DNA of 64,000 nucleotides from Porifericola rhodea (GTDB lineage Bacteria > Bacteroidota > Bacteroidia > Cytophagales > Cyclobacteriaceae): positions 2,023,501-2,087,500 of the forward strand of contig NZ_CP119421.1 of NCBI RefSeq assembly GCF_030506305.1, in the 5' to 3' direction. Below the pieces are notes generated by a model, which was given only the letters and a program-made list of their open reading frames with translations, had not been told where the DNA came from and did no database searches. Shown here piece by piece: positions 45,347 through 54,935 of this stretch; the first letter of the stretch is position 1, and every line of letters starts with the position of its first letter. Position numbers and translations under genes: made by a program.

Positions 45347-45464
45347 AAGGTGGCTTTAAGAATATTAGGCATTTTAAAATTTGATAGACTATTTATTTTG
45401 AATTAAATAAGTGATCCCATTAAATTAATAGCTTATTTAAACTAGCCATAACCTCACTTTACGA

Positions 45465-46622
45465 ATGCCTGAAATTATAGCCCCCTCTACTCAGCCTGCG
45501 AATGGCTTGCTGAAAGATGCTGCGCCTTCCTCAAAAAGACTTTTGTCTCTGGATGTAATGCGTGGTATTACCATTATCGGAATGATCATCGTAAATACGC
45601 CAGGTTCATGGGCCCATGTTTACCCTCCATTGCTACATGCAGACTGGCATGGCCTCACGCCTACCGACCTTGTATTTCCATTCTTTCTCTTTATGGTAGG
45701 AGTCTCTATTACATTGGCTTTTAACAAGAGGTTGCAGAAAGGAGGTAATCGCTCTGTACTCGTTAGCAAAACTGTAAAACGCGCACTCATTATCTTTGCT
45801 TTGGGTATGTTCCTGGCTCTTTTTCCAAAGTTTGACTTTGCTAATTTGAGAGTTGCCGGTGTATTGCCACGTATAGCAATCGTATACCTTTTATGCAGCC
45901 TGCTTTTTTTACAGTTTAAAAACTGGAAACCTTTAGCAATACTTAGCGCCCTGCTTTTACTGGCATATTGGTTAATGATGACTCTCGTTCCTGTACCAGG
46001 GGTAGGAGCCCCGAATCTGGAACCAGGTACTAACCTGGCTGCCTGGCTGGACAGTGTAGCAATGCCGGGAAGGCTCTATCGGGAAACCTGGGACCCCGAA
46101 GGAATATTGAGTACACTGCCAGCAGTGGTTACAGGCCTCAGTGGCATATTGGTGGGCTTCTTGCTTCAGAGTAAAAAAACAGCAGAGCACAAAATTATCT
46201 GGCTGATGGTAGGAGGTACGGCATTATGCATAACTGCCTATCTTTGGCATCAGGTGTTTCCTGTAAACAAAAATTTGTGGAGTAGCTCCTATGTTCTGGC
46301 TTCTTCAGGTATGGCCTCTCTCCTATTGGGCAGCCTGTACTGGCTTGTTGATGTACAAAAGTATGAAAGTTGGACGCCCTTTTTCGTAGCATTTGGTATA
46401 AATGCCATTACTGCCTATGTGTTACACGGTGTGCTCATTGATGCTTTTGTAATAGATTACGATGGTAATGGTACAGCATTTAAGACAGAGAGCTTTCAGG
46501 CATTAGTAAGCCTGGGCTTAAGTATGAAGCTTGCCTCATTTATATGGGCATTGCTCTATATGTTACTTTGCTTTCTGCCTATCTGGTGGATGTATAAAAA
46601 GAAGATTATCGTAAAAATTTAG
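45465..46622 (+). CDS. DUF5009/HGSNAT-like membrane acyltransferase family protein
   Basis: A 385-residue protein with about 10-11 membrane helices. The opening LSLDVMRGITIIGMIIVN and the segment HADWHGLTPTDLVFPFFLF, with MVGVSITLAF next, are characteristic of bacterial relatives of heparan-alpha-glucosaminide N-acetyltransferase. In that lysosomal enzyme acetyl groups pass from cytosolic acetyl-CoA across the membrane to a sugar amine on the other side. The bacterial genes are common in polysaccharide utilisation loci. It starts 118 bp after the haem lipoprotein and ends 4 bp before the amidohydrolase, suggesting joint expression. The acceptor here is unknown. Confidence 0.85.
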   Translation: MPEIIAPSTQPANGLLKDAAPSSKRLLSLDVMRGITIIGMIIVNTPGSWAHVYPPLLHADWHGLTPTDLVFPFFLFMVGVSITLAFNKRLQKGGNRSVLVSKTVKRALIIFALGMFLALFPKFDFANLRVAGVLPRIAIVYLLCSLLFLQFKNWKPLAILSALLLLAYWLMMTLVPVPGVGAPNLEPGTNLAAWLDSVAMPGRLYRETWDPEGILSTLPAVVTGLSGILVGFLLQSKKTAEHKIIWLMVGGTALCITAYLWHQVFPVNKNLWSSSYVLASSGMASLLLGSLYWLVDVQKYESWTPFFVAFGINAITAYVLHGVLIDAFVIDYDGNGTAFKTESFQALVSLGLSMKLASFIWALLYMLLCFLPIWWMYKKKIIVKI

Positions 46623-46626
46623 CCAA

Positions 46627-47775
46627 ATGCTAATTCGTATTTTTAAGCTGTTCGCTTTTTGTGTACTCATAATCACCTGCCCGCTAAAAGCACAGGAGAC
46701 TGAGCAAGATAGCTTATCTCTCAGTTTTGAAGAGTACGACCCTCCTTCTACGCTCGTAGTGCCAGAGCATATCGTCAAGCGAGCTAAGTTTCCTTTTATT
46801 GATATTCATAGCCATCAGTATAATATGCCAGAGCAGGACCTGTCTCAAACTGTAGCCTCTATGGATACGCTAAATATGGGAGTTATGGTAAACCTGAGTG
46901 GAAGAGGTTTCCAGAGAAGTCCCGCGGGCTTTGATATTAAAGGAACAGAACATCTGGCAAAATCTATGGAGAAAATTCAGAGCGAATACCCAAAACGCTT
47001 TGTGCTTTTTACTAACATCTCTTTTAAAAATATAGGTAAGCCCGGCTGGACAGAAAAAGCGGTTATTGAACTGGAAGAGGATGTAAAAAATGGGGCTAAA
47101 GGTCTTAAAATTTACAAAAGTTTAGGGCTAAGCATAAAAGATACAAATGGCAAAAGAGTAGCGGTAGATGACCCTTGCCTGGATCCTATCTGGGCTAAGT
47201 GTGGAGAGCTTGGTATTCCCGTACTCATTCACTCCGCTGACCCAAAGCCTTTTTGGGACTCAGTGGATGCCAATAATGAAAGATGGCTGGAGTTAAAAAC
47301 CCGGCCGGGCAGAAGAAGGGGTGCAAATAATCCTGCTCCCTGGGAGCAAATTATTAAGGAGCAACATCATGTATTTGCTAAGCACCCAAAAACTAAATTT
47401 ATCAATGCCCATATGGGTTGGTATGCGAACAATCTGGACAAGCTCGCCCAGTTAATGGAGCAGTACCCCAATATGTATGTAGGCATAGGAGCAATTATCG
47501 CCGAGCTTGGACGGCAGCCGCGCCGCGCCAGAGCCTTTTTTGTAGAATATCAGGACAGAATAATTTTTGGTAAAGACAGTTGGAAGCCGGAAGAGTTTCC
47601 TACTTATTTTAGGGTGTTAGAAACAGCCGACGAGTATTTTCCTTACCATAAAAGGTACCATGCCTTCTGGAGAATGTACGGCTTGGATCTGCCAGACGAA
47701 GTTCTCAAAAAGGTGTATTACAAAAACGCGATGACACTTATCCCAGGTATAGACAGCTCTCTTTTTCCTGATTGA
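46627..47775 (+). CDS. Secreted metal-dependent amidohydrolase (TIM-barrel, amidohydrolase 2 family)
   Basis: A 382-residue protein with a signal peptide (to about LKAQ, residue 23), so it works in the periplasm. Metal ligands fit the amidohydrolase-related family: H61-x-H63 in FIDIHSH, H202 in LIHSAD, H262 in INAHMGWY and D317 in FGKDSW. Relatives include decarboxylases (ACMSD-like) and lactonases. The start lies 4 bp after the membrane acyltransferase gene. If the nearby PQQ enzyme makes aldonolactones, a lactonase activity would be consistent; that is inference, and other activities are possible. Confidence 0.85.
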   Translation: MLIRIFKLFAFCVLIITCPLKAQETEQDSLSLSFEEYDPPSTLVVPEHIVKRAKFPFIDIHSHQYNMPEQDLSQTVASMDTLNMGVMVNLSGRGFQRSPAGFDIKGTEHLAKSMEKIQSEYPKRFVLFTNISFKNIGKPGWTEKAVIELEEDVKNGAKGLKIYKSLGLSIKDTNGKRVAVDDPCLDPIWAKCGELGIPVLIHSADPKPFWDSVDANNERWLELKTRPGRRRGANNPAPWEQIIKEQHHVFAKHPKTKFINAHMGWYANNLDKLAQLMEQYPNMYVGIGAIIAELGRQPRRARAFFVEYQDRIIFGKDSWKPEEFPTYFRVLETADEYFPYHKRYHAFWRMYGLDLPDEVLKKVYYKNAMTLIPGIDSSLFPD

Positions 47776-47890
47776 GATAATCAATGACTGTAGAGATAGA
47801 GTTTATTTTTATCCAATACTTTTCTTCCGGCTAGCCAATGACAGCTCACATAGCTAAATTCACAGCTTTGTGAGCATTTTTTATTTAACT

Positions 47891-50302
47891 ATGAGAAGAT
47901 ACAATACCCTAATAAAAAGCAGCAGTAAAAGTGTGTCCTTACAGCTACTTGCCTCTATGTTTGTTAGCCTTATGTTTTTCACAGCCACCGTGTATGCACA
48001 GGAATTGAAGCAGACCATTAGAGGAAAAGTGGTAGACAGTGAGTCGCGGCAGCCCCTGGAGGGAGTATCTGTTTATATTTTAGATACTAACCCACTTAAA
48101 GGAGCTACTACCAATGAAGAAGGGAAATTCGTAATTCAGGAGGTTCCCATTGGCCGACACATATTGCAGACGAGTCTGGTAGGGTATCAAGCATTTGTAC
48201 AAGCTGATCTGCTACTAGGTACGGGCAAAGAAGTTGTATTAGAAATAGCCTTACAGGAATCAGCACAGGAACTTGACGAAATAATAGTATCGGATAATTC
48301 TGTACCTCGGCTTGTCAATATAGACCCAGTGAGCACCAGAGAGTTTACAGTAGATGAAACGCGCCGATATGCGGCTACTTTTTTTGATCCGGCTCGTTTG
48401 GCTACTTCATTTCCGGGGGTAGTGGGTACTAACGATCAGGCCAACCACATATCTGTCAGAGGAAACTCTCCAAATAGCATACTCTGGAGGCTGGAAGATG
48501 TAGATATTGTAAACCCTAATCATTTATCAAACGCAGGTACTTTTAATGATAGACGCGTGCAGGGTGGAGGTAGTCAGTCGGTGCTGAGTGCACAGATGCT
48601 GGGCAATTCTTCGCTGCTAAGTGGTGCCTTCCCTGCCTCCTTTGGTAATAGTATAGGTGGTGTATTTGATATGCACTTGCGCAAAGGAAATAATCAGCAG
48701 AATGAATATACGGTACAGGCCGGACTAATCGGTTTGGAGTTTGCCGCGGAGGGCCCCCTTAAAAAAGGGAGTGAGGCTGCTTACCTGGCCAACTACCGCT
48801 ATTCTACTGTAGGGTTGCTTACCAATGTGATAGGCCTTGATTTTGGTGGAGAAGCTATTACCTTTCAGGATTTGGCATTCCACCTTTCGTTACCCGGAAA
48901 AAACAAAGGTGAGCTCAGTGTTTTTGGTATGGGAGGCCTGGGTAAGAATGTGTTTGAAGCAGAGCGCGACTCCTCTATCTGGGAAAGTCAGAGAGATCGT
49001 TATGATGTCACCTTTACAAATGATATGGGCGTACTAGGGGCTTCTTATGCGTTGCCAATAAGTGAGCAAACTTTTTGGAAAAGTACGCTGGCAGTGTCTG
49101 CACTGAGCAGCAATCGCTTAAGCAATCGTATTGGCGAAAACTATAGTATGCAGAGGATAGCTGAAGATGAATATCAGGAAAGCCGAATCTCTTTCCACAC
49201 ATTTCTAAACCGGAAGTTCAATCATCAACAAAGCTTAAAAGCAGGCTTAAACTTTAATCATTTAAACTATAAGCTACAAAGCCGGGAGGCTGGCATTGGT
49301 AAATCTTTACAAACCTTAAATTCTGGAGAGGGGGGCGGACAACTCTATCAACCCTACCTACAATGGGCCAAAGATTTTCAGGTACCTCTGAGCCTTAACT
49401 TGGGGGTGCATGCTACGTATTTTAGCTTGAATGACGACTTTTCTATAGAGCCCCGAGCCTCATTACAATACGAACTAACTAATAGGCAAGCCTTAAGCTT
49501 TTCTTATGGACTGCATAGCCAATTGCAACTTCCGGGCGTATATTTCTCTACTCCGCAGAGTACAAGTAATCATCCAAACAAAGAGCTAGGTTTTACTAGA
49601 TCTCATCACTATGTGCTGAGTCATCATTTGCAATGGAGCAATACCCTAAGTTTACGAACAGAAGCTTACTACCAGGATTTATTTGATGTGCCTATTTCTC
49701 AGAACGAAGCAAGTAGCTTCTCAACGCTCAATCTTTTTGATGGCTTTGTAGATGAAGTGCTGGTTAATGAGGGTAGTGGTAAAAATTATGGCCTTGAGCT
49801 CGCCTTAGAAAAAAAGCTGACAGATGATTATTATGCCCTACTCAGCTCTAGCTTGTACGAAGCTAAATACACCGGGGCAGATGGTATAGAAAGAAATACA
49901 CGATTTAATGGTAATTATGCCTTTAGCTTTACGGGTGGCAAAGAGTTTAGCTGGTCTCAAGACAGCAAGCAAAGGGTACTGGGAATAAACCTGCGCTCGG
50001 TATATCTGGGAGGTCTTCGGGTTACCCCTATTAATGAGGAGGCTTCTCGCGAACAGCAAACTACCATTTTTATAGAGAGTGAGGCCTTCAGTAAGCAGCT
50101 GAGTGCATACTTTAAAGTAGATTTTCGCCTGAGCCTAACTACCAATAAGGCTGCTTATACTTCGGTATGGTCGCTGGATTTGCAGAATGCTCTGAACAGC
50201 CAGAATGTAGCTTTTCAGTACTATGACAATCTGGAAGGTAAAGTAGTAACAAAATACCAGTTAGGCTTAATTCCAATACTTACTTATAGAGTAGAGTTTT
50301 AA
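47891..50302 (+). CDS. TonB-dependent receptor with carboxypeptidase-like N-terminal domain
   Basis: An 803-residue outer-membrane receptor. The start chosen is ATG 47891; GTG 47870 would add seven residues before the signal peptide (cleavage near TVYAQ). The CarboxypepD_reg domain (about 38-120, IRGKVVDSESRQPLEGVSVYI) leads into a plug (about 150-260, with ISVRGNSPNSILWRLEDVD and GGVFDMHLRKG) and a barrel ending LTYRVEF. It is of the FecA/CirA-like group rather than SusC, has no SusD partner, and would import a second ligand or cofactor. PQQ or a metal complex is conceivable given the next gene, but this is speculative. Confidence 0.92.
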   Translation: MRRYNTLIKSSSKSVSLQLLASMFVSLMFFTATVYAQELKQTIRGKVVDSESRQPLEGVSVYILDTNPLKGATTNEEGKFVIQEVPIGRHILQTSLVGYQAFVQADLLLGTGKEVVLEIALQESAQELDEIIVSDNSVPRLVNIDPVSTREFTVDETRRYAATFFDPARLATSFPGVVGTNDQANHISVRGNSPNSILWRLEDVDIVNPNHLSNAGTFNDRRVQGGGSQSVLSAQMLGNSSLLSGAFPASFGNSIGGVFDMHLRKGNNQQNEYTVQAGLIGLEFAAEGPLKKGSEAAYLANYRYSTVGLLTNVIGLDFGGEAITFQDLAFHLSLPGKNKGELSVFGMGGLGKNVFEAERDSSIWESQRDRYDVTFTNDMGVLGASYALPISEQTFWKSTLAVSALSSNRLSNRIGENYSMQRIAEDEYQESRISFHTFLNRKFNHQQSLKAGLNFNHLNYKLQSREAGIGKSLQTLNSGEGGGQLYQPYLQWAKDFQVPLSLNLGVHATYFSLNDDFSIEPRASLQYELTNRQALSFSYGLHSQLQLPGVYFSTPQSTSNHPNKELGFTRSHHYVLSHHLQWSNTLSLRTEAYYQDLFDVPISQNEASSFSTLNLFDGFVDEVLVNEGSGKNYGLELALEKKLTDDYYALLSSSLYEAKYTGADGIERNTRFNGNYAFSFTGGKEFSWSQDSKQRVLGINLRSVYLGGLRVTPINEEASREQQTTIFIESEAFSKQLSAYFKVDFRLSLTTNKAAYTSVWSLDLQNALNSQNVAFQYYDNLEGKVVTKYQLGLIPILTYRVEF

Positions 50303-50428
50303 ATATAGTAAATTGACTTATTAAAAACCCTTTCTTCATTAGCTTGGAATGCAACCGTTTGCATAAAAGCTGAAATAAACGTATAATCAATGCTCAATTT
50401 GTTCTTAGTCTTCAAAAATATAAAGTGA

Positions 50429-52174
50429 ATGGTACGGCAGTTTGCAAACTTGTGTGTCTTTAGTATTCTGATCAGCCTCTTTTCCTGTTCGGGAAATTCA
50501 ACAGAAGAAAGCTCATATCTCCAGACAGAAGCCGCAATAGAGGAAGGAGAACAGTTATTTTCGCAGCATTGTGCCTCTTGTCATAACTTTAATCAGGCAC
50601 TGATAGGCCCCAATCTTAGTGGAGTTACTCAGGAAGTTTCTCACGATTGGTTGAGTAAGTTTATTGTAAATGCGCCTGAGGTTATTCAAAGTGGAGATGA
50701 AAGAGCTACCAAACTGTACGAACAATACAAACAATACATGCCTCCTTTTAGCATGCTCAAAGCAGAGGAGGTAGAAGCTATTTTAGCCTACATCAATACC
50801 TACCAGGAGATACCCGAACAAAGCGTTACTGAGTTTAACGAGGAGGACGCACTGGAAGATCCAATCCCTCAAAAAATTGAAGATTCTGGGCTTACGTTAA
50901 TAATAGAAAAAATATTGCAGGCTCCACATAGTGCGGATGAAGGTATTCGGGCTCGTATTAATAGAATGGTAGAAATTCAGCAAAATGGAAAAAAGCGAAC
51001 TTTTATCAACGACTTGCGGGCTAAACTGTATGAGGTAAGAGATGGTAAGTTTCATGTATTTATGAATATGCAGGAAATGAAACCCAATTTTATGAACCAC
51101 CCTGGCTGGGGTTCTGGGTTGGCACACTTTGAGTTTCATCCTGAGTTTGAAAAAAATGGTCTTTTCTATACCAGTCATACGGAAAAGCCTGGTTCAGCAC
51201 CTGCTGATTTTACCTACGATGACTCAATTAAAGTTACGGTACAGTATGTACTTACAGAGTGGAAGATGGACGATCCAGGTGCTACAAGCTTTGCCGGTAG
51301 CCAGCGCGAAATTTTCCGAGCAGATATGGTAACCCAGGTTCATGGGGTGCAGGATATTAATTTTAACCCTACAGCTCAGCCTGGCGATGATGACTATGGT
51401 TTGCTCTATATTGGCGTAGGGGATGGTGGCTCTGCTTTTGGCAGGTTTCCTTTTTTGTGTCGCGATAAAAGCAAGATTTGGGGAAGCGTACTTAGAATTG
51501 ATCCGCTGGGAAATAATAGCGCAAATGGGCAATATGGCATTCCTGAAATTAATCCGTGGGTAAATGAGCCTGACGCTTTAGGCGAAGTGCTGTGCCACGG
51601 TTTCCGTAACCCTCATCATTTTATGTGGAGCCCTTCCGGAGAAACATTATATGTAACCGATATAGGGCAGCATCAGATTGAAGAAATTAATATAGTTAAG
51701 CCAGGCGGAGACTATGGCTGGCCCATACGTGAGGGTACCTTTATGATCAGTACCAGTGGCAAGGCTAATCATGTGTACCCTCTGCCTGCTAAAGATACTG
51801 AGGAGTTAATCTATCCGGTAGTTCAATACGACCATGATGAAGGAAATGCTATTATTGGTGGAATGGTGTACCAGGGAGATCAACTACCTCAACTAAAAGG
51901 AAAGCTGATCTTTGGCGATATTGTAAGTGGTAGATTATTCTATACTAATCCAGATGATTTTCAGTTGGGTCAGCAGGCCCCTGTTTATTCTCTTAATTTA
52001 AAAGTCAAGAACCAAAGCGATACTACCAGCTTTCAAACACTGGGTGCTGCGCAGCGTGTAGCCTTGCGCTTTGCTACCAGCACTGAACATGAGGTCTATC
52101 TATTTACTAAAGTGGATGGCGCTATCTATAAAGCTGTAGGTTGTGAAGAAAACAAATTGGCTAGTTCACACTAA
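50429..52174 (+). CDS. Cytochrome c-PQQ-dependent sugar dehydrogenase fusion lipoprotein
   Basis: A 581-residue lipoprotein (C20 in SLFSC) with an N-terminal cytochrome c domain (about 32-126: CASCH, C48/C51/H52, axial Met M104 in YMPPF) joined to a glucose/sorbosone dehydrogenase beta-propeller (about 150-560, with WGSGLAHFEFHPEF, LLYIGVGDGG, HGFRNPHHFMWSPSG, DIGQHQIEEINIV and GGDYGWPIREG, the conserved Gdh/Hhip core). It should oxidise a sugar or sugar-like alcohol outside the inner membrane using PQQ and pass electrons through its own haem. Its stop interlocks with that of kmo. No PQQ biosynthesis genes are in the window. Confidence 0.88.
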   Translation: MVRQFANLCVFSILISLFSCSGNSTEESSYLQTEAAIEEGEQLFSQHCASCHNFNQALIGPNLSGVTQEVSHDWLSKFIVNAPEVIQSGDERATKLYEQYKQYMPPFSMLKAEEVEAILAYINTYQEIPEQSVTEFNEEDALEDPIPQKIEDSGLTLIIEKILQAPHSADEGIRARINRMVEIQQNGKKRTFINDLRAKLYEVRDGKFHVFMNMQEMKPNFMNHPGWGSGLAHFEFHPEFEKNGLFYTSHTEKPGSAPADFTYDDSIKVTVQYVLTEWKMDDPGATSFAGSQREIFRADMVTQVHGVQDINFNPTAQPGDDDYGLLYIGVGDGGSAFGRFPFLCRDKSKIWGSVLRIDPLGNNSANGQYGIPEINPWVNEPDALGEVLCHGFRNPHHFMWSPSGETLYVTDIGQHQIEEINIVKPGGDYGWPIREGTFMISTSGKANHVYPLPAKDTEELIYPVVQYDHDEGNAIIGGMVYQGDQLPQLKGKLIFGDIVSGRLFYTNPDDFQLGQQAPVYSLNLKVKNQSDTTSFQTLGAAQRVALRFATSTEHEVYLFTKVDGAIYKAVGCEENKLASSH

Positions 52175-53517
52175 GGTTGACGCTGCTTAAGCAAGGCAAT
52201 AATACTTTCGTAGTCTTTGTTATTTAACTGTTCGGCATTCTCATACTTCTTCATCACCTCTTTCATGATGGAGTCCTGCAATATACCCTGTTGCAGGGCT
52301 TCTGAGTAAGGCCGGTGAGAGAAAGTAACCATATTGTAGAGTGGTTCCCAGTTATCTGGAAAACGACGGTACAGCTCTTTTTCTACCTTCTTTCTTTCTA
52401 CAAAAGCCTTATCCGTTACCAGGTCGCGCATCTCTACAAAGTTTTGCAAAGCCAGTTCGGCTATGGCGTCTGCATCAGGCTTACGGTTTTGCTGAAACCT
52501 GTAAATGATATCAGCTATTTTCTCTTCTTGTTCTACTAGCATATCTGTTAAAATACGGCAGTCTTCAAATGCTGCGTTCATTCCTTGTCCGTAAAAGGGG
52601 ACAATGGCATGGGCGGCATCTCCGAGTAGCACCTGTTTGCCATTATACGTCCACGGAAAACAGCTAACCGTTATCAGGTCAGAGGTGGGGTTGGTAAAAA
52701 ACTCTTCTGCTAGCTTCGGCATTAGTGCAAGAGCATCAGGAAAATATTCCTTGAAGAAAGACTGTAGGTGTTCAGGAGTCTGTAAGTTTGCGAATGACTG
52801 AGCTCCCTCATAAGGATAAAAAAGTGTACAGGTAAAACTTTTATCCAGGTTGGGCAGAGCGATCAACATAAAACCACCTCTAGGCCATATATGCAAGGCA
52901 TTGGGCTCCATAGCAAAGTCTCCGGCAGCAGTTGGAGGTATTGTTAATTCTTTATAAGCATGCTCAATATAGTACTGGCTATAGTTAAAGCGTGCCGTTC
53001 TTTGTAAGTGGGAGCGAAGTGCGGAGAAGGCACCATCTGCACCTATAAGCAAATCGGATCGTAGTGTATTGGTATCACTAGCATGTTTTACCACAAAACT
53101 ATTTTCTTCCAGCTGAATTTCTTCACAACTATGCTCAAAATAAAATTTAGCCCCCTTTTTTTCGGCCTGGCTGATCAGAATATTATTGAGCGCGGAACGA
53201 GAGACGGAGTAAATGTTCTCATCTTTGATACTGTAGGGCTGAAGCAGCGTTCCCCCTTTTTCTGAGTGAATCATTCTGCCTCGCATGGGTATTGCTATCT
53301 CTTGAACTACATCCGCAATCCCTGCTTGGTTTAAGGCTGCCCAACCCCGGTGGCTGAGCGCCAGGTTAATAGACCGACCTTCTCCGACCATCTGCATGCG
53401 TGGGTCGCTTCTTTTTTCGTACACTTTTACCCGGTAGTCTTGCTGTGCTAATAATAAGCCTAATAACGAACCCGCTAGCCCTGCTCCTAAGATGTCTATA
53501 TGTGTAGAATTATTCAC
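52171..53517 (-). CDS. kmo: Kynurenine 3-monooxygenase
   Basis: A 448-residue FAD enzyme hydroxylating L-kynurenine to 3-hydroxykynurenine with NADPH and O2. It has the FAD dinucleotide fold DILGAGLAGSLLGLLLA (8-24), VGEGRSINLALSHRG (KMO-specific RSINLALS), LIGADGAFSALRSHL and GDAAHAIVPFYGQGMNAAFED. The start is GTG at 53517, overlapping the kynU stop by 8 bp (GTGAATAA). It is second in the kynU-kmo unit. The pathway can lead through 3-hydroxyanthranilate to NAD; 3-hydroxyanthranilate dioxygenase and tryptophan dioxygenase are not in this window. Confidence 0.96.
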   Translation of the reverse strand: MNNSTHIDILGAGLAGSLLGLLLAQQDYRVKVYEKRSDPRMQMVGEGRSINLALSHRGWAALNQAGIADVVQEIAIPMRGRMIHSEKGGTLLQPYSIKDENIYSVSRSALNNILISQAEKKGAKFYFEHSCEEIQLEENSFVVKHASDTNTLRSDLLIGADGAFSALRSHLQRTARFNYSQYYIEHAYKELTIPPTAAGDFAMEPNALHIWPRGGFMLIALPNLDKSFTCTLFYPYEGAQSFANLQTPEHLQSFFKEYFPDALALMPKLAEEFFTNPTSDLITVSCFPWTYNGKQVLLGDAAHAIVPFYGQGMNAAFEDCRILTDMLVEQEEKIADIIYRFQQNRKPDADAIAELALQNFVEMRDLVTDKAFVERKKVEKELYRRFPDNWEPLYNMVTFSHRPYSEALQQGILQDSIMKEVMKKYENAEQLNNKDYESIIALLKQRQP

Positions 53518-54784
53518 TTGCGTATAAAGTTGAGTTTAAAATTTCGTAGAAGCGGTACACTTCACGAAAGGTGTTATAAAGGGGGGTGGGAGCTACTCTA
53601 ATTACCCTGGGCTCACGCCAGTCAGTTACAATGCCAGCCTCGGTAAGCCGCTCAAAGAGCTTTTTCCCCTCATGAGGGACCGACAATGATAGTTGGCACC
53701 CTCGCTCCTCCGGGGCTGCCGGAGTGATAATGTGTACATGCTGACTTTGTGGGTCTGCTGCTTGTATACATTCTTCCAGAAAAGCTGTGAGAGAAATACT
53801 CTTTTGACGAAGGTTATGCATACCAGCCTCTGCGATCATCTCAAGTGCATAGCGTTGTACAGAGGTTGATAATATATTAACATTGCTGAGTTGCCATCCA
53901 TCTACACCATACATAGGCTTAAAGCCCTTTTTCATCTGAAAGCGTTCCTCTTCCTGATGCCCCCACCAGCCGGCAAAGCGTGGCAACTCCTTTGCTGCGG
54001 CGTAACGTTCATGTACAAATGCTCCACCATTGTTACCAGGTCCGGAATTAAGGTATTTATAAGAGCACCAGACAGCAAAGTCTACGTTCCATTTGTGTAA
54101 CTCAAGTGGAATATTACCTACTGTATGGGCCAGATCAAAACCGGCATATGCTCCAGCCAGATGTGCCGCTTCGGTTATTTTTTGAATATCCAGATATTGC
54201 CCGCTATAATACTGAACTCCCGGAAATAGCACTAAGGCAAGTTCATGGCTATGCTCTTGTATTTTTTGCAAAATATCGTCCAAACGAAGCGTTTCTTCCC
54301 CGGCATTAGGAGTAACTTCTATGATAGCATCTTCAGGGGTATAACCATGATAGCGTACCTGGCTCTCTACAGCATACTGATCGGAAGGGAAAGCACCTGC
54401 CTCCAACATTATTTTATACCTCTGCGGAGAAGGGCGGTAGAAAGATACCATCATCAGGTGAAGATTACTGCTAAGGTTGTTCATAGAAACTACTTCCTCA
54501 GTAAGGCTACCTGTGATGTGGGCCAGCGAAGCCTTTAACTGTTTATGATAGCTTAACCAGGGAGCCGGTTCGTTAAAGTGACCTTCTACCGCCTGAGTTT
54601 TCCATTTATGTAGTGCTTCATCCAGATATAAAGTAGCTTCTTTAGGCTGAAGGCCCAGAGAATTGCCACAGAAATATATTTTGGGGCTACCTTTTTCGTC
54701 TAGTGGGATATGAAACTGCTTACGGTAGGCTTGCAAAGGGTCGTGCTTATCTAAATAATTTGCTTTATCCAGGAGTTTAGGCAT
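53510..54784 (-). CDS. kynU: Kynureninase
   Basis: A 424-residue PLP enzyme of the aspartate aminotransferase fold cleaving (3-hydroxy)kynurenine to (3-hydroxy)anthranilate and alanine. Signatures: YFCGNSLGLQPK (38-49), MNNLSSNLHLMMVSFY, FPSDQYAVESQ, GFDLAHTVGNIPLELH (D217, H220), and the PLP lysine K243 in WCSYKYLNSGPG. It is the promoter-proximal gene of a two-gene operon with kmo. The 151-bp spacer to the divergent SDR gene would hold both promoters. Confidence 0.96.
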   Translation of the reverse strand: MPKLLDKANYLDKHDPLQAYRKQFHIPLDEKGSPKIYFCGNSLGLQPKEATLYLDEALHKWKTQAVEGHFNEPAPWLSYHKQLKASLAHITGSLTEEVVSMNNLSSNLHLMMVSFYRPSPQRYKIMLEAGAFPSDQYAVESQVRYHGYTPEDAIIEVTPNAGEETLRLDDILQKIQEHSHELALVLFPGVQYYSGQYLDIQKITEAAHLAGAYAGFDLAHTVGNIPLELHKWNVDFAVWCSYKYLNSGPGNNGGAFVHERYAAAKELPRFAGWWGHQEEERFQMKKGFKPMYGVDGWQLSNVNILSTSVQRYALEMIAEAGMHNLRQKSISLTAFLEECIQAADPQSQHVHIITPAAPEERGCQLSLSVPHEGKKLFERLTEAGIVTDWREPRVIRVAPTPLYNTFREVYRFYEILNSTLYASE

Positions 54785-54935
54785 TGTTCAGGCTAGTATT
54801 GATAATATATGCTGTGAGTATAGTGGATTAACATAGATAATAGAAAACTGGCTGACAGTATTAGTTTATCTTTTCTACATACTTATACAAATTTTATAAT
54901 TTTATCTTAAACTTCTACTCAATAAACGAAGGACT

